From: a bacterium D16-56
GTDB lineage: Bacteria; Bacillota; Clostridia; Lachnospirales; Lachnospiraceae
Length of the DNA: 64,000 nt
Reading direction: 5' to 3'
NCBI GenBank assembly: GCA_003611875.1
Contig: RAYY01000012.1
Coordinates: 1 to 64,000 of the forward strand
Shown piece after piece: positions 25,802-35,023 of this stretch. The stretch's first letter is position 1; every line of letters begins with the position of its first letter. Made by a program: the position numbers and the translations under genes. Under the pieces are notes generated by a model. It had not been told where the DNA came from. It saw only the letters and a list, made by a program, of their open reading frames with translations, and did no database searches.

Positions 25802-25840
25802 GTGCCTGACAGGCACTGCAGATGCCGGGCCGTCCCGGCA
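25802..25840 (+). promoter_or_regulatory. Tandem hairpins between atpB and atpE
   Basis: GTGCCT/AGGCAC (25802-25816) and TGCCGGG/CCCGGCA (25823-25840) stand in series after the atpB stop. No T-run follows, so these are not terminators. Such stems before atpE may protect or separate mRNA segments so that subunit c is made in excess. Confidence 0.5.
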
Positions 25841-25874
25841 GTTGGATTCGTTGTTTCATTATTATCACATTTAA

Positions 25875-26156
<282 letters not shown>

Positions 26157-26194
26157 AGACCAGGAGGAAATAGTGACGAAAGGAGGCTTGGGAT

Positions 26195-26728
26195 TTGTAC
26201 ACAATGACAGGTTTGGACAGACTGATAGGATTTGATCCCCAGTTACTGCATGATTCGGTGCTGACCGGTATCAATATCTTTATATTGTTCTTTTTCTTAT
26301 CCTACCTGCTCTTTAATCCGGTGCGCGACATTTTGGAGAAGCGTAAGCAGAAGATCGCCCAGGAGCTGGCTTCAGCTGCCGGCGATATGGCAAGCGCAAG
26401 CGCATTAAAGGAAGAGTATGAGGCAAAGCTTAAGAATGTAAACAAGGAAGCAGAGGACATTCTGGAAGCGGCAAGGAAAAAGGCAAAGACCCGTGAGAAT
26501 GAGATTTTAGACGAGGCCAGGGCGGAGGCGTCCCGCATCGTCGAGAGAGCCAACCGGGAGATCGAGCTGGAGAAAAAGAAAGCGATTGACGACCTGAAGC
26601 AGGATGTGGTGAGCATTGCCTCTCTGATGGCACAGAAGGCAGTGGGCAATTCCATTGATATCGTGATTCAGAATGCCTTGATTGACGAGACTTTGAAGGA
26701 AATGGGTGAGAGCACATGGCAAAGCTAG
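26195..26728 (+). CDS. atpF: F0F1 ATP synthase subunit b
   Basis: A 177-residue peripheral stalk subunit: one N-terminal membrane helix (about 25-45) followed by a long charged coiled coil (RKQKIAQELASA; EAARKKAKTRENEILDEARAEASRIVERA) and a short C-terminal piece that contacts delta. AAAGGAGG (26178-26185) favours the TTG at 26195; ATG 26204 would be 18 bases away, too far for that site. It overlaps atpH by 13 bases. Confidence 0.92.
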   Translation: MYTMTGLDRLIGFDPQLLHDSVLTGINIFILFFFLSYLLFNPVRDILEKRKQKIAQELASAAGDMASASALKEEYEAKLKNVNKEAEDILEAARKKAKTRENEILDEARAEASRIVERANREIELEKKKAIDDLKQDVVSIASLMAQKAVGNSIDIVIQNALIDETLKEMGESTWQS

Positions 26729-27264
26729 TTTCAAAGGTGTACGGTGATGCATTGTTTGAGACCGCTCTGGAAAAGGATCGGGTGGATGTGCTTTATGAGG
26801 AGGTATGTTCCCTGATTCCCATTCTGCAGGGCAATCCGGAGCTGACGGCCCTTTTAAATAACCCGCGGGTAGTCAAGGAAGAAAAGGCCGCCATTATGCA
26901 GCAGATCTTTTCTGGCAGGGTGACGGAAGAACTTATGGGATTTCTGGCAATTGTGGTTGACAAGGACCGGCAGAATGATCTGATGCCGATCTGTGAATAT
27001 TTCATTCAGAGAGTCAAGGAGTTTAAGCGGATCGGGACAGCTTCTGTTACCAGTGCGGTAGAACTCAGTGAGGACCAGAAAGCGCGTCTGAAGGAAAAGC
27101 TTCTTGCATCTACCAAATATGTGATGTTTGAGATGACTTACCAGGTGGACCCGGCTTTGATCGGAGGAATGGTCATCCGCATAGGGGATCGGGTGGTGGA
27201 CAGCAGTATCCGCACCCGTATCTATGAGATGAAGAAGGAATTGTCGCAGCTTCAGTTGGCATAA
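26716..27264 (+). CDS. atpH: F0F1 ATP synthase subunit delta
   Basis: A 182-residue delta (OSCP) subunit linking the stalk to the F1 head. It has the helical N-terminal domain (KVYGDALFETALE; LTALLNNPRVVKEEKAAIMQQIF) and the C-terminal signature (VDPALIGGMVIRIGDRVVDSSIRTRI). Start codon lies inside the end of atpF, implying translational coupling. Confidence 0.95.
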   Translation: MAKLVSKVYGDALFETALEKDRVDVLYEEVCSLIPILQGNPELTALLNNPRVVKEEKAAIMQQIFSGRVTEELMGFLAIVVDKDRQNDLMPICEYFIQRVKEFKRIGTASVTSAVELSEDQKARLKEKLLASTKYVMFEMTYQVDPALIGGMVIRIGDRVVDSSIRTRIYEMKKELSQLQLA

Positions 27265-27330
27265 GGCAGAAACGGTATTGCACGTACATGGAATTATGGC
27301 AATTAACATTTCAGAAAGGGAAACAGCAAT

Positions 27331-28833
27331 ATGAATTTGAGACCAGAGGAAATCAGTTCTGTCATTAAAGAACAGATTCAGAAATATTCTACTAAGCTGG
27401 AAGTCTCAGATGTGGGTACTGTCATTACGGTGGCAGATGGTATCGCTCGGGTTCATGGGCTGGAAAAGGCTATGCAGGGTGAGCTTCTGGAATTTCCGGG
27501 AGAGGTCTACGGCATGGTTCAGAACCTGGAGGAAGACAACGTGGGCGTTGTTCTTCTGGGTGATACCAGCAGCATCAGCGAGGGAGACATTGTAAAGACA
27601 ACTGGCAGAGTGGTAGAGGTTCCGGTGGGAGATGCGCTGACCGGACGTGTGGTAAATGCACTGGGACAGCCCATTGACGGCAAGGGGCCAGTGGAGACGG
27701 ATCAGTTCCGTCGTATTGAGCGCGTGGCTCACGGCGTTATTGAGAGAAAGGGCGTGGATACTCCGCTGCAGACCGGTATTAAGGCGATTGACGCCATGAT
27801 ACCGATTGGAAGAGGACAGCGTGAGCTGATTATCGGCGACCGTCAGACCGGTAAGACAGCCATTGCCATTGACACGATCATTAACCAGAAAGGCCAGGGT
27901 GTCCACTGTATTTACGTGGCGATCGGCCAGAAGGCTTCCACGGTGGCCAATATTGTAAGAACCTTGGAGGAGTTTGGCGCCATGGATTATACTACTATTG
28001 TGGTATCCACTGCGTCTGACTTAGCGCCGCTGCAGTTCATTGCACCCTATTCCGGCTGCGCGATCGGCGAGGAATGGATGGAGCGGGGAGAGGATGTGCT
28101 GGTGATCTATGATGACCTGACGAAGCATGCGGCGGCTTATCGTACCCTGTCTCTGCTGCTTAAGAGACCGCCGGGCCGTGAGGCTTATCCGGGGGATGTA
28201 TTCTATCTGCATTCCCGTCTGCTGGAGCGGGCCTCCCGGCTTTCCGAGGATTTGGGCGGAGGCTCTTTGACTGCGCTGCCTATTATTGAAACCCAGGCCG
28301 GCGATGTATCGGCATATATTCCGACCAATGTGATTTCTATTACAGACGGTCAGATTTATCTGGAGACCGAGATGTTCAATTCCGGTTTCCGTCCGGCTAT
28401 TAACGCTGGTCTGTCCGTGTCCCGTGTAGGCGGTGCGGCTCAGATCAAGGCAATCAAGAAAATCTCGGCTCCGATCCGTACTGAGCTGGCCCAGTTCCGT
28501 GAGCTGGCTTCCTTTGCTCAGTTTGGCTCTGACCTGGATGCAGCCACCAAGGAGCAGCTGGCTCAGGGCGAGCGGATCCGGGAAGTATTAAAGCAGCCAC
28601 AGTATCAGCCAATGCCGGTAGAATATCAGGTTATCATCATTTATGCAGCGACTAAGAAATATCTGCTGGATATTCCGGTGGCGGATATTCTGACCTTTGA
28701 GAAGGAACTGTTTAAGTATATTGATACCAAATATCCGGAGATTCCGTCTTCTATCCGCGAGACAAAGCAGATGTCGGATGAGACCGAGGAGCTTTTGGTG
28801 AAGGCGATCAAGGAGTGTAAGGCACAGCGGTAG
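27331..28833 (+). CDS. atpA: F0F1 ATP synthase subunit alpha
   Basis: A 500-residue non-catalytic nucleotide-binding subunit. Walker [12 protein letters not shown] (near residue 170), VYVAIGQK-type segment ([12 protein letters not shown]), and the ATP synthase alpha/beta signature region ([17 protein letters not shown]) are present. The N terminus [13 protein letters not shown] is the delta-binding stretch. Full length. Confidence 0.97.
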   Translation: MNLRPEEISSVIKEQIQKYSTKLEVSDVGTVITVADGIARVHGLEKAMQGELLEFPGEVYGMVQNLEEDNVGVVLLGDTSSISEGDIVKTTGRVVEVPVGDALTGRVVNALGQPIDGKGPVETDQFRRIERVAHGVIERKGVDTPLQTGIKAIDAMIPIGRGQRELIIGDRQTGKTAIAIDTIINQKGQGVHCIYVAIGQKASTVANIVRTLEEFGAMDYTTIVVSTASDLAPLQFIAPYSGCAIGEEWMERGEDVLVIYDDLTKHAAAYRTLSLLLKRPPGREAYPGDVFYLHSRLLERASRLSEDLGGGSLTALPIIETQAGDVSAYIPTNVISITDGQIYLETEMFNSGFRPAINAGLSVSRVGGAAQIKAIKKISAPIRTELAQFRELASFAQFGSDLDAATKEQLAQGERIREVLKQPQYQPMPVEYQVIIIYAATKKYLLDIPVADILTFEKELFKYIDTKYPEIPSSIRETKQMSDETEELLVKAIKECKAQR

Positions 28834-28852
28834 GACGGGAGGAACATAAATC

Positions 28853-29722
28853 ATGGCATCCATGAGAGATATTAAACGCAGAAGGGCCAGTATCCAGAGC
28901 ACAGGCCAGATTACGAAGGCCATGAAGCTGGTATCTACGGTCAAGCTGCAGAGATCCAGAACAAAAGCGGAAAGTTCTAAACCCTACTTTAACCGGATGT
29001 ATGATACCATTGCTGCTATGCTGAAGCGGTCCGGCGCTATGGACCACAAATATTTAAAGGCTGGGGCAGAGGGGAAAAAGGCTGTGGTTGCCATTACCTC
29101 CAACCGGGGCTTGGCAGGCGGATATAACAATAATATTGTTAAGCTGATTATGGCGGCTCCCGAGCTGACAAAGGCAGACACGAAGATTTATGCCATTGGA
29201 CGTAAGGGTCGGGACGGACTGGCACGGAAGGGCTATGAGATTACGGCTGATTATTCGGAAGTGATCAATGAACCTCTTTACCAGGACGCGGCAGATCTGA
29301 CAGCAGAGCTTCTGGATGCTTTTGGACGGGGAGAGGTCAGTGAAATCTATTTGGCGTACACATCTTTTAAGAATACGGTGGTTCATATTCCCAAGATGGT
29401 AAAGCTGCTTCCTGTCGATCGGGGTGCGGCGGAAGGCAGTGAGGAGGATGAACCCAAGGCGCAGGCTTTGATGAATTATGAGCCCAGCACAGAGGCCGTA
29501 CTGGATATGATTATCCCCAAGTATATGAGCAGCCTGATTTACGGTGCATTGCTGGAGGCAGTAGCCAGTGAGAACGGCGCTCGTATGAACGCCATGGATT
29601 CGGCGACCAACAATGCCGAGGAGATGTTAGGCAAGCTGGATATCCAGTTCAACCGGGCGCGGCAGGGTTCCATTACCCAGGAGCTGACAGAGATTATTGC
29701 AGGCGCCAATGCCATCAATTAA
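28853..29722 (+). CDS. atpG: F0F1 ATP synthase subunit gamma
   Basis: A 289-residue central shaft subunit. N-terminal helix MASMRDIKRRRASIQSTGQITKAMKLVS and C-terminal helix NNAEEMLGKLDIQFNRARQGSITQELTEI form the rotor coiled coil; the Rossmann part contains ITSNRGLAGGYN. Full length. Confidence 0.97.
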   Translation: MASMRDIKRRRASIQSTGQITKAMKLVSTVKLQRSRTKAESSKPYFNRMYDTIAAMLKRSGAMDHKYLKAGAEGKKAVVAITSNRGLAGGYNNNIVKLIMAAPELTKADTKIYAIGRKGRDGLARKGYEITADYSEVINEPLYQDAADLTAELLDAFGRGEVSEIYLAYTSFKNTVVHIPKMVKLLPVDRGAAEGSEEDEPKAQALMNYEPSTEAVLDMIIPKYMSSLIYGALLEAVASENGARMNAMDSATNNAEEMLGKLDIQFNRARQGSITQELTEIIAGANAIN

Positions 29723-31183
<1,461 letters not shown>

Positions 31184-31194
31184 GGGGTATGTCT

Positions 31195-31593
31195 ATGGCT
31201 GATGTGATGAAACTGAATGTGATCACTCCGGAGAAGCAGTTTTACACAGGTGATGTGACCATGGTGGAAATGACGACTACGGAGGGAAATATCGGTGTCT
31301 ATCCGAACCATATTCCGCTGACTGCAGTTGTGGCGCCGGGAGTTTTAACAATTCATGAGGAGGGGGAGAAAAAGGAAGCTTCCCTGATCTCGGGTTTTGT
31401 TACGATTCTGCCGGAGAGTGTTACGGTGATGGCAGAGGTGGCGGAGTGGCCTGATGAGATTGACTTTAAGCGTGCTGAAGATGCCAAGGTGCGGGCGGAG
31501 AGACGACTGGCTTCCAATGAGGCCGGGCTGGATACGCTGCGGGCAGAGATGGCATTGAAGAGGGCGCTGGTGAGACTGGGGCTGAAGCATTGA
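31195..31593 (+). CDS. atpC: F0F1 ATP synthase subunit epsilon
   Basis: A 132-residue epsilon subunit: N-terminal beta-barrel (LNVITPEKQFYTGDVTMVEMTTTEGNIGVYPNHIPL) and C-terminal two-helix part (RAERRLASNEAGLDTLRAEMALKRALVRL), which can brake rotation. ATG 31195 was chosen since GGGGG (31183-31187) is seven bases upstream; ATG 31189 is too near to that site. Confidence 0.95.
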   Translation: MADVMKLNVITPEKQFYTGDVTMVEMTTTEGNIGVYPNHIPLTAVVAPGVLTIHEEGEKKEASLISGFVTILPESVTVMAEVAEWPDEIDFKRAEDAKVRAERRLASNEAGLDTLRAEMALKRALVRLGLKH

Positions 31594-31912
31594 GGATGGA
31601 AGGGGAATCCTGAACGGAATCGATGAGGATGATTTAGATGTGTTCCAGGAAAGGAAATATTGGAAGGCATGGCGGACTAGTGCAATGGTGTACTAAGGGT
31701 GGAATGCTGTGTGATGCTCCTGGCAGGGGATGCTCCTGCCGGGAGTTTTCCGTTTTGGGGAGGGGTGGAAATATTTGGAGGGGTGGAAATCATGGGGATG
31801 GGATCGTAGTAGGGGGTGATGGTGTGTTTGCAGTTGGTTGGAAATAGGATGAGTTGGGAGAAGCGGGAATATAATGGGAGGACGGGATAGGAAGTTGATG
31901 GGAGGAAAGGTG
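31594..31912. other. Gap after atpC: G-rich, terminator only
   Basis: No gene is supported. A terminator-like stem sits at 31717-31749. The remainder is strikingly G-rich on the + strand. A short open frame at 31638-31847 lacks a ribosome site and similarity. Confidence 0.55.
31717..31749 (+). terminator. Terminator of the ATP synthase operon
   Basis: CTCC-T-GGCAGG (31717-31727) pairs with CCTGCC-G-GGAG (31735-31745) with one mismatch, followed by TTTT. Confidence 0.6.
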
Positions 31913-32950
31913 ATGGGGAAAAGGGATAGGAAGTATGTGGGGGGCGGGATTGGCTTGTTGGGGGCTGCGGCAGGTTTGCAGGTGCTGGCAAGGGGAATGG
32001 ATGGGGTGGCTGATTGGTATGCTCGTGGGGGATATCCGGTGATTGTGGGGACTTTGGGGCGGTTTTTTGGGATTTTCCCCTTTTCGGTGGTAGAGATGGG
32101 GATTTATTTGCTTGGATTGGGGGTGATTGTGTATGGAGTTGTGTTCTGGAGAGAGCCGGCGCGTGTGGGGAGCAGGGCGGTGTTTGTGGTTGGGGTGCTG
32201 TTGTTTTTGTATACCTGTAATTGTGGGGTTAATTATTATGCGTCTTCTTTTGCGGATTATGCTGGATTGGAGATAAGGATGTATTCGGAGGAGGAATTAA
32301 GACGGCTGTGCGAGTTTTTGGCGGAGAGGGTGAATGAGACGGCAGTAGGGGAAACGTATCGGGAGCATAAGGGGGAGTGGAGGAGGGAAGGGGTTCTTGC
32401 TATGAAAAAGGCGGGGGAGGCTTTTCCGGTTTTAGGGGGATTTTATCCGGAGCCGAAGGAGGTGACGGCAGCGTGGATTCTTTCGGTGCAGCAGCTTTGT
32501 GGGATTTATTCTCCGTTTACGGTTGAGGCCAATTTTAACGGGGATATGCCGGATTATAATATACCTCATACAATGTGTCATGAATTGTCGCATTTAAAGG
32601 GATTTATGCGGGAGGATGAGGCGAATTTTATCGGATATCTGGCTTGTATCAGCTCGGAGAAGCAGGCGTTTCAATATAGTGGGTATTTAACGGGATGGGT
32701 TTATGCAGGAAATGCGCTGGCACAGGTGGACCGGGAGAGCTACATAGAGATTTATGGACGGCTGTGCGGACAGGCACAGGAGGACCTAAAGGAAAATAAT
32801 GCTTTTTGGGAACAGTATGAGGGGAAGGTGGCAGAGGCGGCCAATCAGATCAATGATGTGTATTTGAAGGTAAATGATCAGAAAGATGGGGTGAAGAGTT
32901 ATGGGAGGATGGTGGATTTGATGCTGGAGTATTATGGAAACAGGGAATGA
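31913..32950 (+). CDS. DUF3810 domain-containing membrane protein
   Basis: A 345-residue protein with two or three N-terminal membrane helices and an extracytoplasmic C-terminal domain containing HELSH (in PHTMCHELSHLKGFMREDEANFIGYLAC), a zinc-peptidase HExxH motif followed by an Asp-Glu-Ala-Asn helix that supplies the third ligand. This is the DUF3810 pattern; proteolytic activity is inferred, not shown. GGAGG (31901-31905) sets the start at 31913, although ATG 31898 and 31874 are in frame. Its first 70 codons are unusually G-rich, like the gap before it. Confidence 0.85.
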   Translation: MGKRDRKYVGGGIGLLGAAAGLQVLARGMDGVADWYARGGYPVIVGTLGRFFGIFPFSVVEMGIYLLGLGVIVYGVVFWREPARVGSRAVFVVGVLLFLYTCNCGVNYYASSFADYAGLEIRMYSEEELRRLCEFLAERVNETAVGETYREHKGEWRREGVLAMKKAGEAFPVLGGFYPEPKEVTAAWILSVQQLCGIYSPFTVEANFNGDMPDYNIPHTMCHELSHLKGFMREDEANFIGYLACISSEKQAFQYSGYLTGWVYAGNALAQVDRESYIEIYGRLCGQAQEDLKENNAFWEQYEGKVAEAANQINDVYLKVNDQKDGVKSYGRMVDLMLEYYGNRE

Positions 32951-33056
32951 TGTGCTGTGAAGCATGCACAGAATGGAGGAAAAAGGGAAGGAAATGCCGT
33001 CTTGGAAAATCCTTGCATATTTGTAATAAAAAAGTAAGGCACAAACCGACATTTTG

Positions 33057-33065
33057 TGCTACACT
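33057..33065 (+). promoter_or_regulatory. Extended -10 for the two-component genes
   Basis: TGC followed by TACACT (33060-33065). No good -35 seen. The start of the transcript would lie only about 25 bases before the response-regulator ATG. Confidence 0.35.
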
Positions 33066-33097
33066 TATCAATAGAATATCAGGAGGAGGAAACCATT

Positions 33098-33802
33098 ATG
33101 GCGGAGACCAATATTTTAATTGTGGATGATGAGCAGGAGATCGCGGATCTGGTGGAGATCTATCTGGTTAGTGACGGATATAGTGTGTTTAAGGCAAATA
33201 ATGCCCAGGAGGGCTTGGACATTCTGGAGAGAGAAGATATTCACCTGGTTCTTCTGGATATTATGATGCCGGGGATGAACGGACTGGAGATGTGCAAGAA
33301 GATTCGGGAGACCAATAATATTCCCATTATTATGATCAGCGCCAAGTCTACGGACCTGGATAAGATCTTAGGGCTTGGTACCGGAGCAGATGATTATGTG
33401 GCAAAGCCGTTTAATCCTTTGGAGGTGTCGGCGCGGGTAAAGTCGCAGCTCAGGCGCTACACCCAGCTTAATCCCAACAGCAATGTTCATGAAAATGTGA
33501 GAAATGAGATCAGCATCCGGGGCCTGACGATCAATAAGGATAATCATAAGGTTACGGTCTATGATGAGGAGGTAAAGCTGACCCCTATTGAGTTTGATAT
33601 TCTTTATCTGCTGGCATCCAATCCGGGGAAGGTATTCAGTACAGATGAGATTTTTGAGAAGGTATGGAATGAGAAGGTATATGAGGCCAACAATACGGTC
33701 ATGGTACATATCCGTCGTCTGCGGGGCAAGATGAAGGAGGATGAGCGTCAGGATAAGATCATCACGACTGTGTGGGGGGTAGGGTACAAAATTGAAAAAT
33801 AA
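33098..33802 (+). CDS. Response regulator, OmpR/PhoB (VanR-like) family
   Basis: A 234-residue two-domain regulator. Receiver domain: acidic pair in VDDEQE, phospho-acceptor Asp54 in LLDIMMPGMNG, conserved Thr/Ser in ISAKS, Lys in VAKPFNP. C-terminal winged helix: LTPIEFDILYLLASNPGKVFSTDEIFEKVW and NTVMVHIRRLRGKM. Pattern is close to VanR-type regulators of Firmicutes, which does not imply vancomycin resistance; no van ligase genes are nearby. AGGAGGAGG precedes the ATG. The kinase gene overlaps its 3' end by 11 bases. Confidence 0.93.
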   Translation: MAETNILIVDDEQEIADLVEIYLVSDGYSVFKANNAQEGLDILEREDIHLVLLDIMMPGMNGLEMCKKIRETNNIPIIMISAKSTDLDKILGLGTGADDYVAKPFNPLEVSARVKSQLRRYTQLNPNSNVHENVRNEISIRGLTINKDNHKVTVYDEEVKLTPIEFDILYLLASNPGKVFSTDEIFEKVWNEKVYEANNTVMVHIRRLRGKMKEDERQDKIITTVWGVGYKIEK

Positions 33803-34937
33803 AAAGAGTGATATGCGGTATCGCTTTCATACCCGCGTGATCACCAATATTCTGTACAGCACGTTGGTTGCCTGCTTGGTAGAGGTGTTTTTGGTGACAA
33901 ATCTGACAATGGTAGCCAGATATGCCCGGCAGTCCCAGTGGGACAATGCACTGATGGCTATGATCGATGAATCGGAGCTGGTGATTGTGATCGGATATGT
34001 GCTGCTGGGGATTATGGTATTTTCCATAACATTTCTGCTTTTGCAGGAGCGGTCTATTTCATATATCAGCAGGATCTCGGATGCTGTGCAGAATATTTCC
34101 GAAGGAGATTTGAATACCATTGTGGACGTGGTGGGGGATGATGAATTTTCTTCCATGGCGGCGAATCTAAACCGGATGGTAGAGGATATCCGCCGGCTGA
34201 TTGATAAGGAGCGGGAGGCGGAGCGCACAAAAAATGAGCTGATTACCAATGTGGCGCACGATTTGCGGACGCCCCTTACTTCTATTATCGGATATCTGGA
34301 GCTGCTTTCCAATAAGTCATCCCCTTTGCCGTCGGAGGTACAGGGAAAATATTTGGATATTGCATACAGCAAGTCCAAAAGGCTGGAAAAGCTGATTGAG
34401 GATTTGTTTGGATTTACCAAGTTGAATTATGGAAAGATATCCATGCAGGTGTCCAAGGTGGATATTATTAAGCTGCTGGGACAGCTTTTGGAGGAGTCTT
34501 ACCCTAATTTTTCCAATAAGAATTTGTCTTATGAGCTGCAGAGCAATGTTCCCGCAAAGGTGATCATGGCAGATGGGAATCTTTTGGCCAGGCTGTTTGA
34601 TAATCTGATCAATAATGCGATCAAATACGGCGCAGAGGGCAAACGAGTGCTGGTGAAGGTTCACGCTATGGCAGAGGCCGTGCAGGTATCCGTAACGAAT
34701 TATGGATATGTGATTCCAAAGGAGGAGCTGCCGTTGATTTTTGAGAAATTTTACCGGGTAGAGCATTCTCGGTCTGTAAATACGGGCGGGACCGGGCTGG
34801 GGCTGGCCATTGTGAAAAATATTGTGGATATGCACGGCGGCGATATTACAGTAAAAAGTGATCTGAACGGTACGGTGTTTACCGTGACCTTAAAGGTGGA
34901 TTTTGATATTGAGAGAGAGAATTTCGGACAGGCATAG
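33792..34937 (+). CDS. Sensor histidine kinase (VanS-like)
   Basis: A 381-residue membrane kinase. Two membrane helices (about 15-38 and 58-80) flank a short external loop of about 20 residues, so sensing is probably within the membrane. HAMP follows, then the H box NVAHDLRTPLTSI (His156), N box LFDNLINNAIKYG, F box FEKFYR and G2 box GGTGLGLAIVK. The G1 box, normally DxGxG, reads NYGYV. The start is TTG at 33792, overlapping the regulator; ATG 33813 is possible and would shorten it by seven residues. Confidence 0.92.
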   Translation: MKNKKSDMRYRFHTRVITNILYSTLVACLVEVFLVTNLTMVARYARQSQWDNALMAMIDESELVIVIGYVLLGIMVFSITFLLLQERSISYISRISDAVQNISEGDLNTIVDVVGDDEFSSMAANLNRMVEDIRRLIDKEREAERTKNELITNVAHDLRTPLTSIIGYLELLSNKSSPLPSEVQGKYLDIAYSKSKRLEKLIEDLFGFTKLNYGKISMQVSKVDIIKLLGQLLEESYPNFSNKNLSYELQSNVPAKVIMADGNLLARLFDNLINNAIKYGAEGKRVLVKVHAMAEAVQVSVTNYGYVIPKEELPLIFEKFYRVEHSRSVNTGGTGLGLAIVKNIVDMHGGDITVKSDLNGTVFTVTLKVDFDIERENFGQA

Positions 34938-34944
34938 GCGGAGT

Positions 34945-34990
34945 CTCGAAGAAAAAGTCTGGGGATTATGGGACAGCCATTTCAGGACAG
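34945..34990 (+). repeat. Right-end fragment of the GGACAG element
   Basis: CTCGAAGAAAAA and, 23 bases later, ATTTCAGGACAG (34979-34990) match the right end of the element at 16751-16911 in order and spacing. It sits between the kinase stop and the next gene. Confidence 0.55.
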
Positions 34991-35023
34991 CTTTTCAAGG
35001 AGAGGAAGGAAAACAAAGAATCA

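Noticed and set aside
31638-31847. Short ORF after atpC
   Set aside because: It spans the terminator, lacks a ribosome site, and reads as low-complexity Gly-rich sequence.
33098-34937. Vancomycin resistance locus
   Set aside because: Regulator and kinase resemble VanRS, but no D-Ala ligase, dehydrogenase or VanX-type dipeptidase gene is near.
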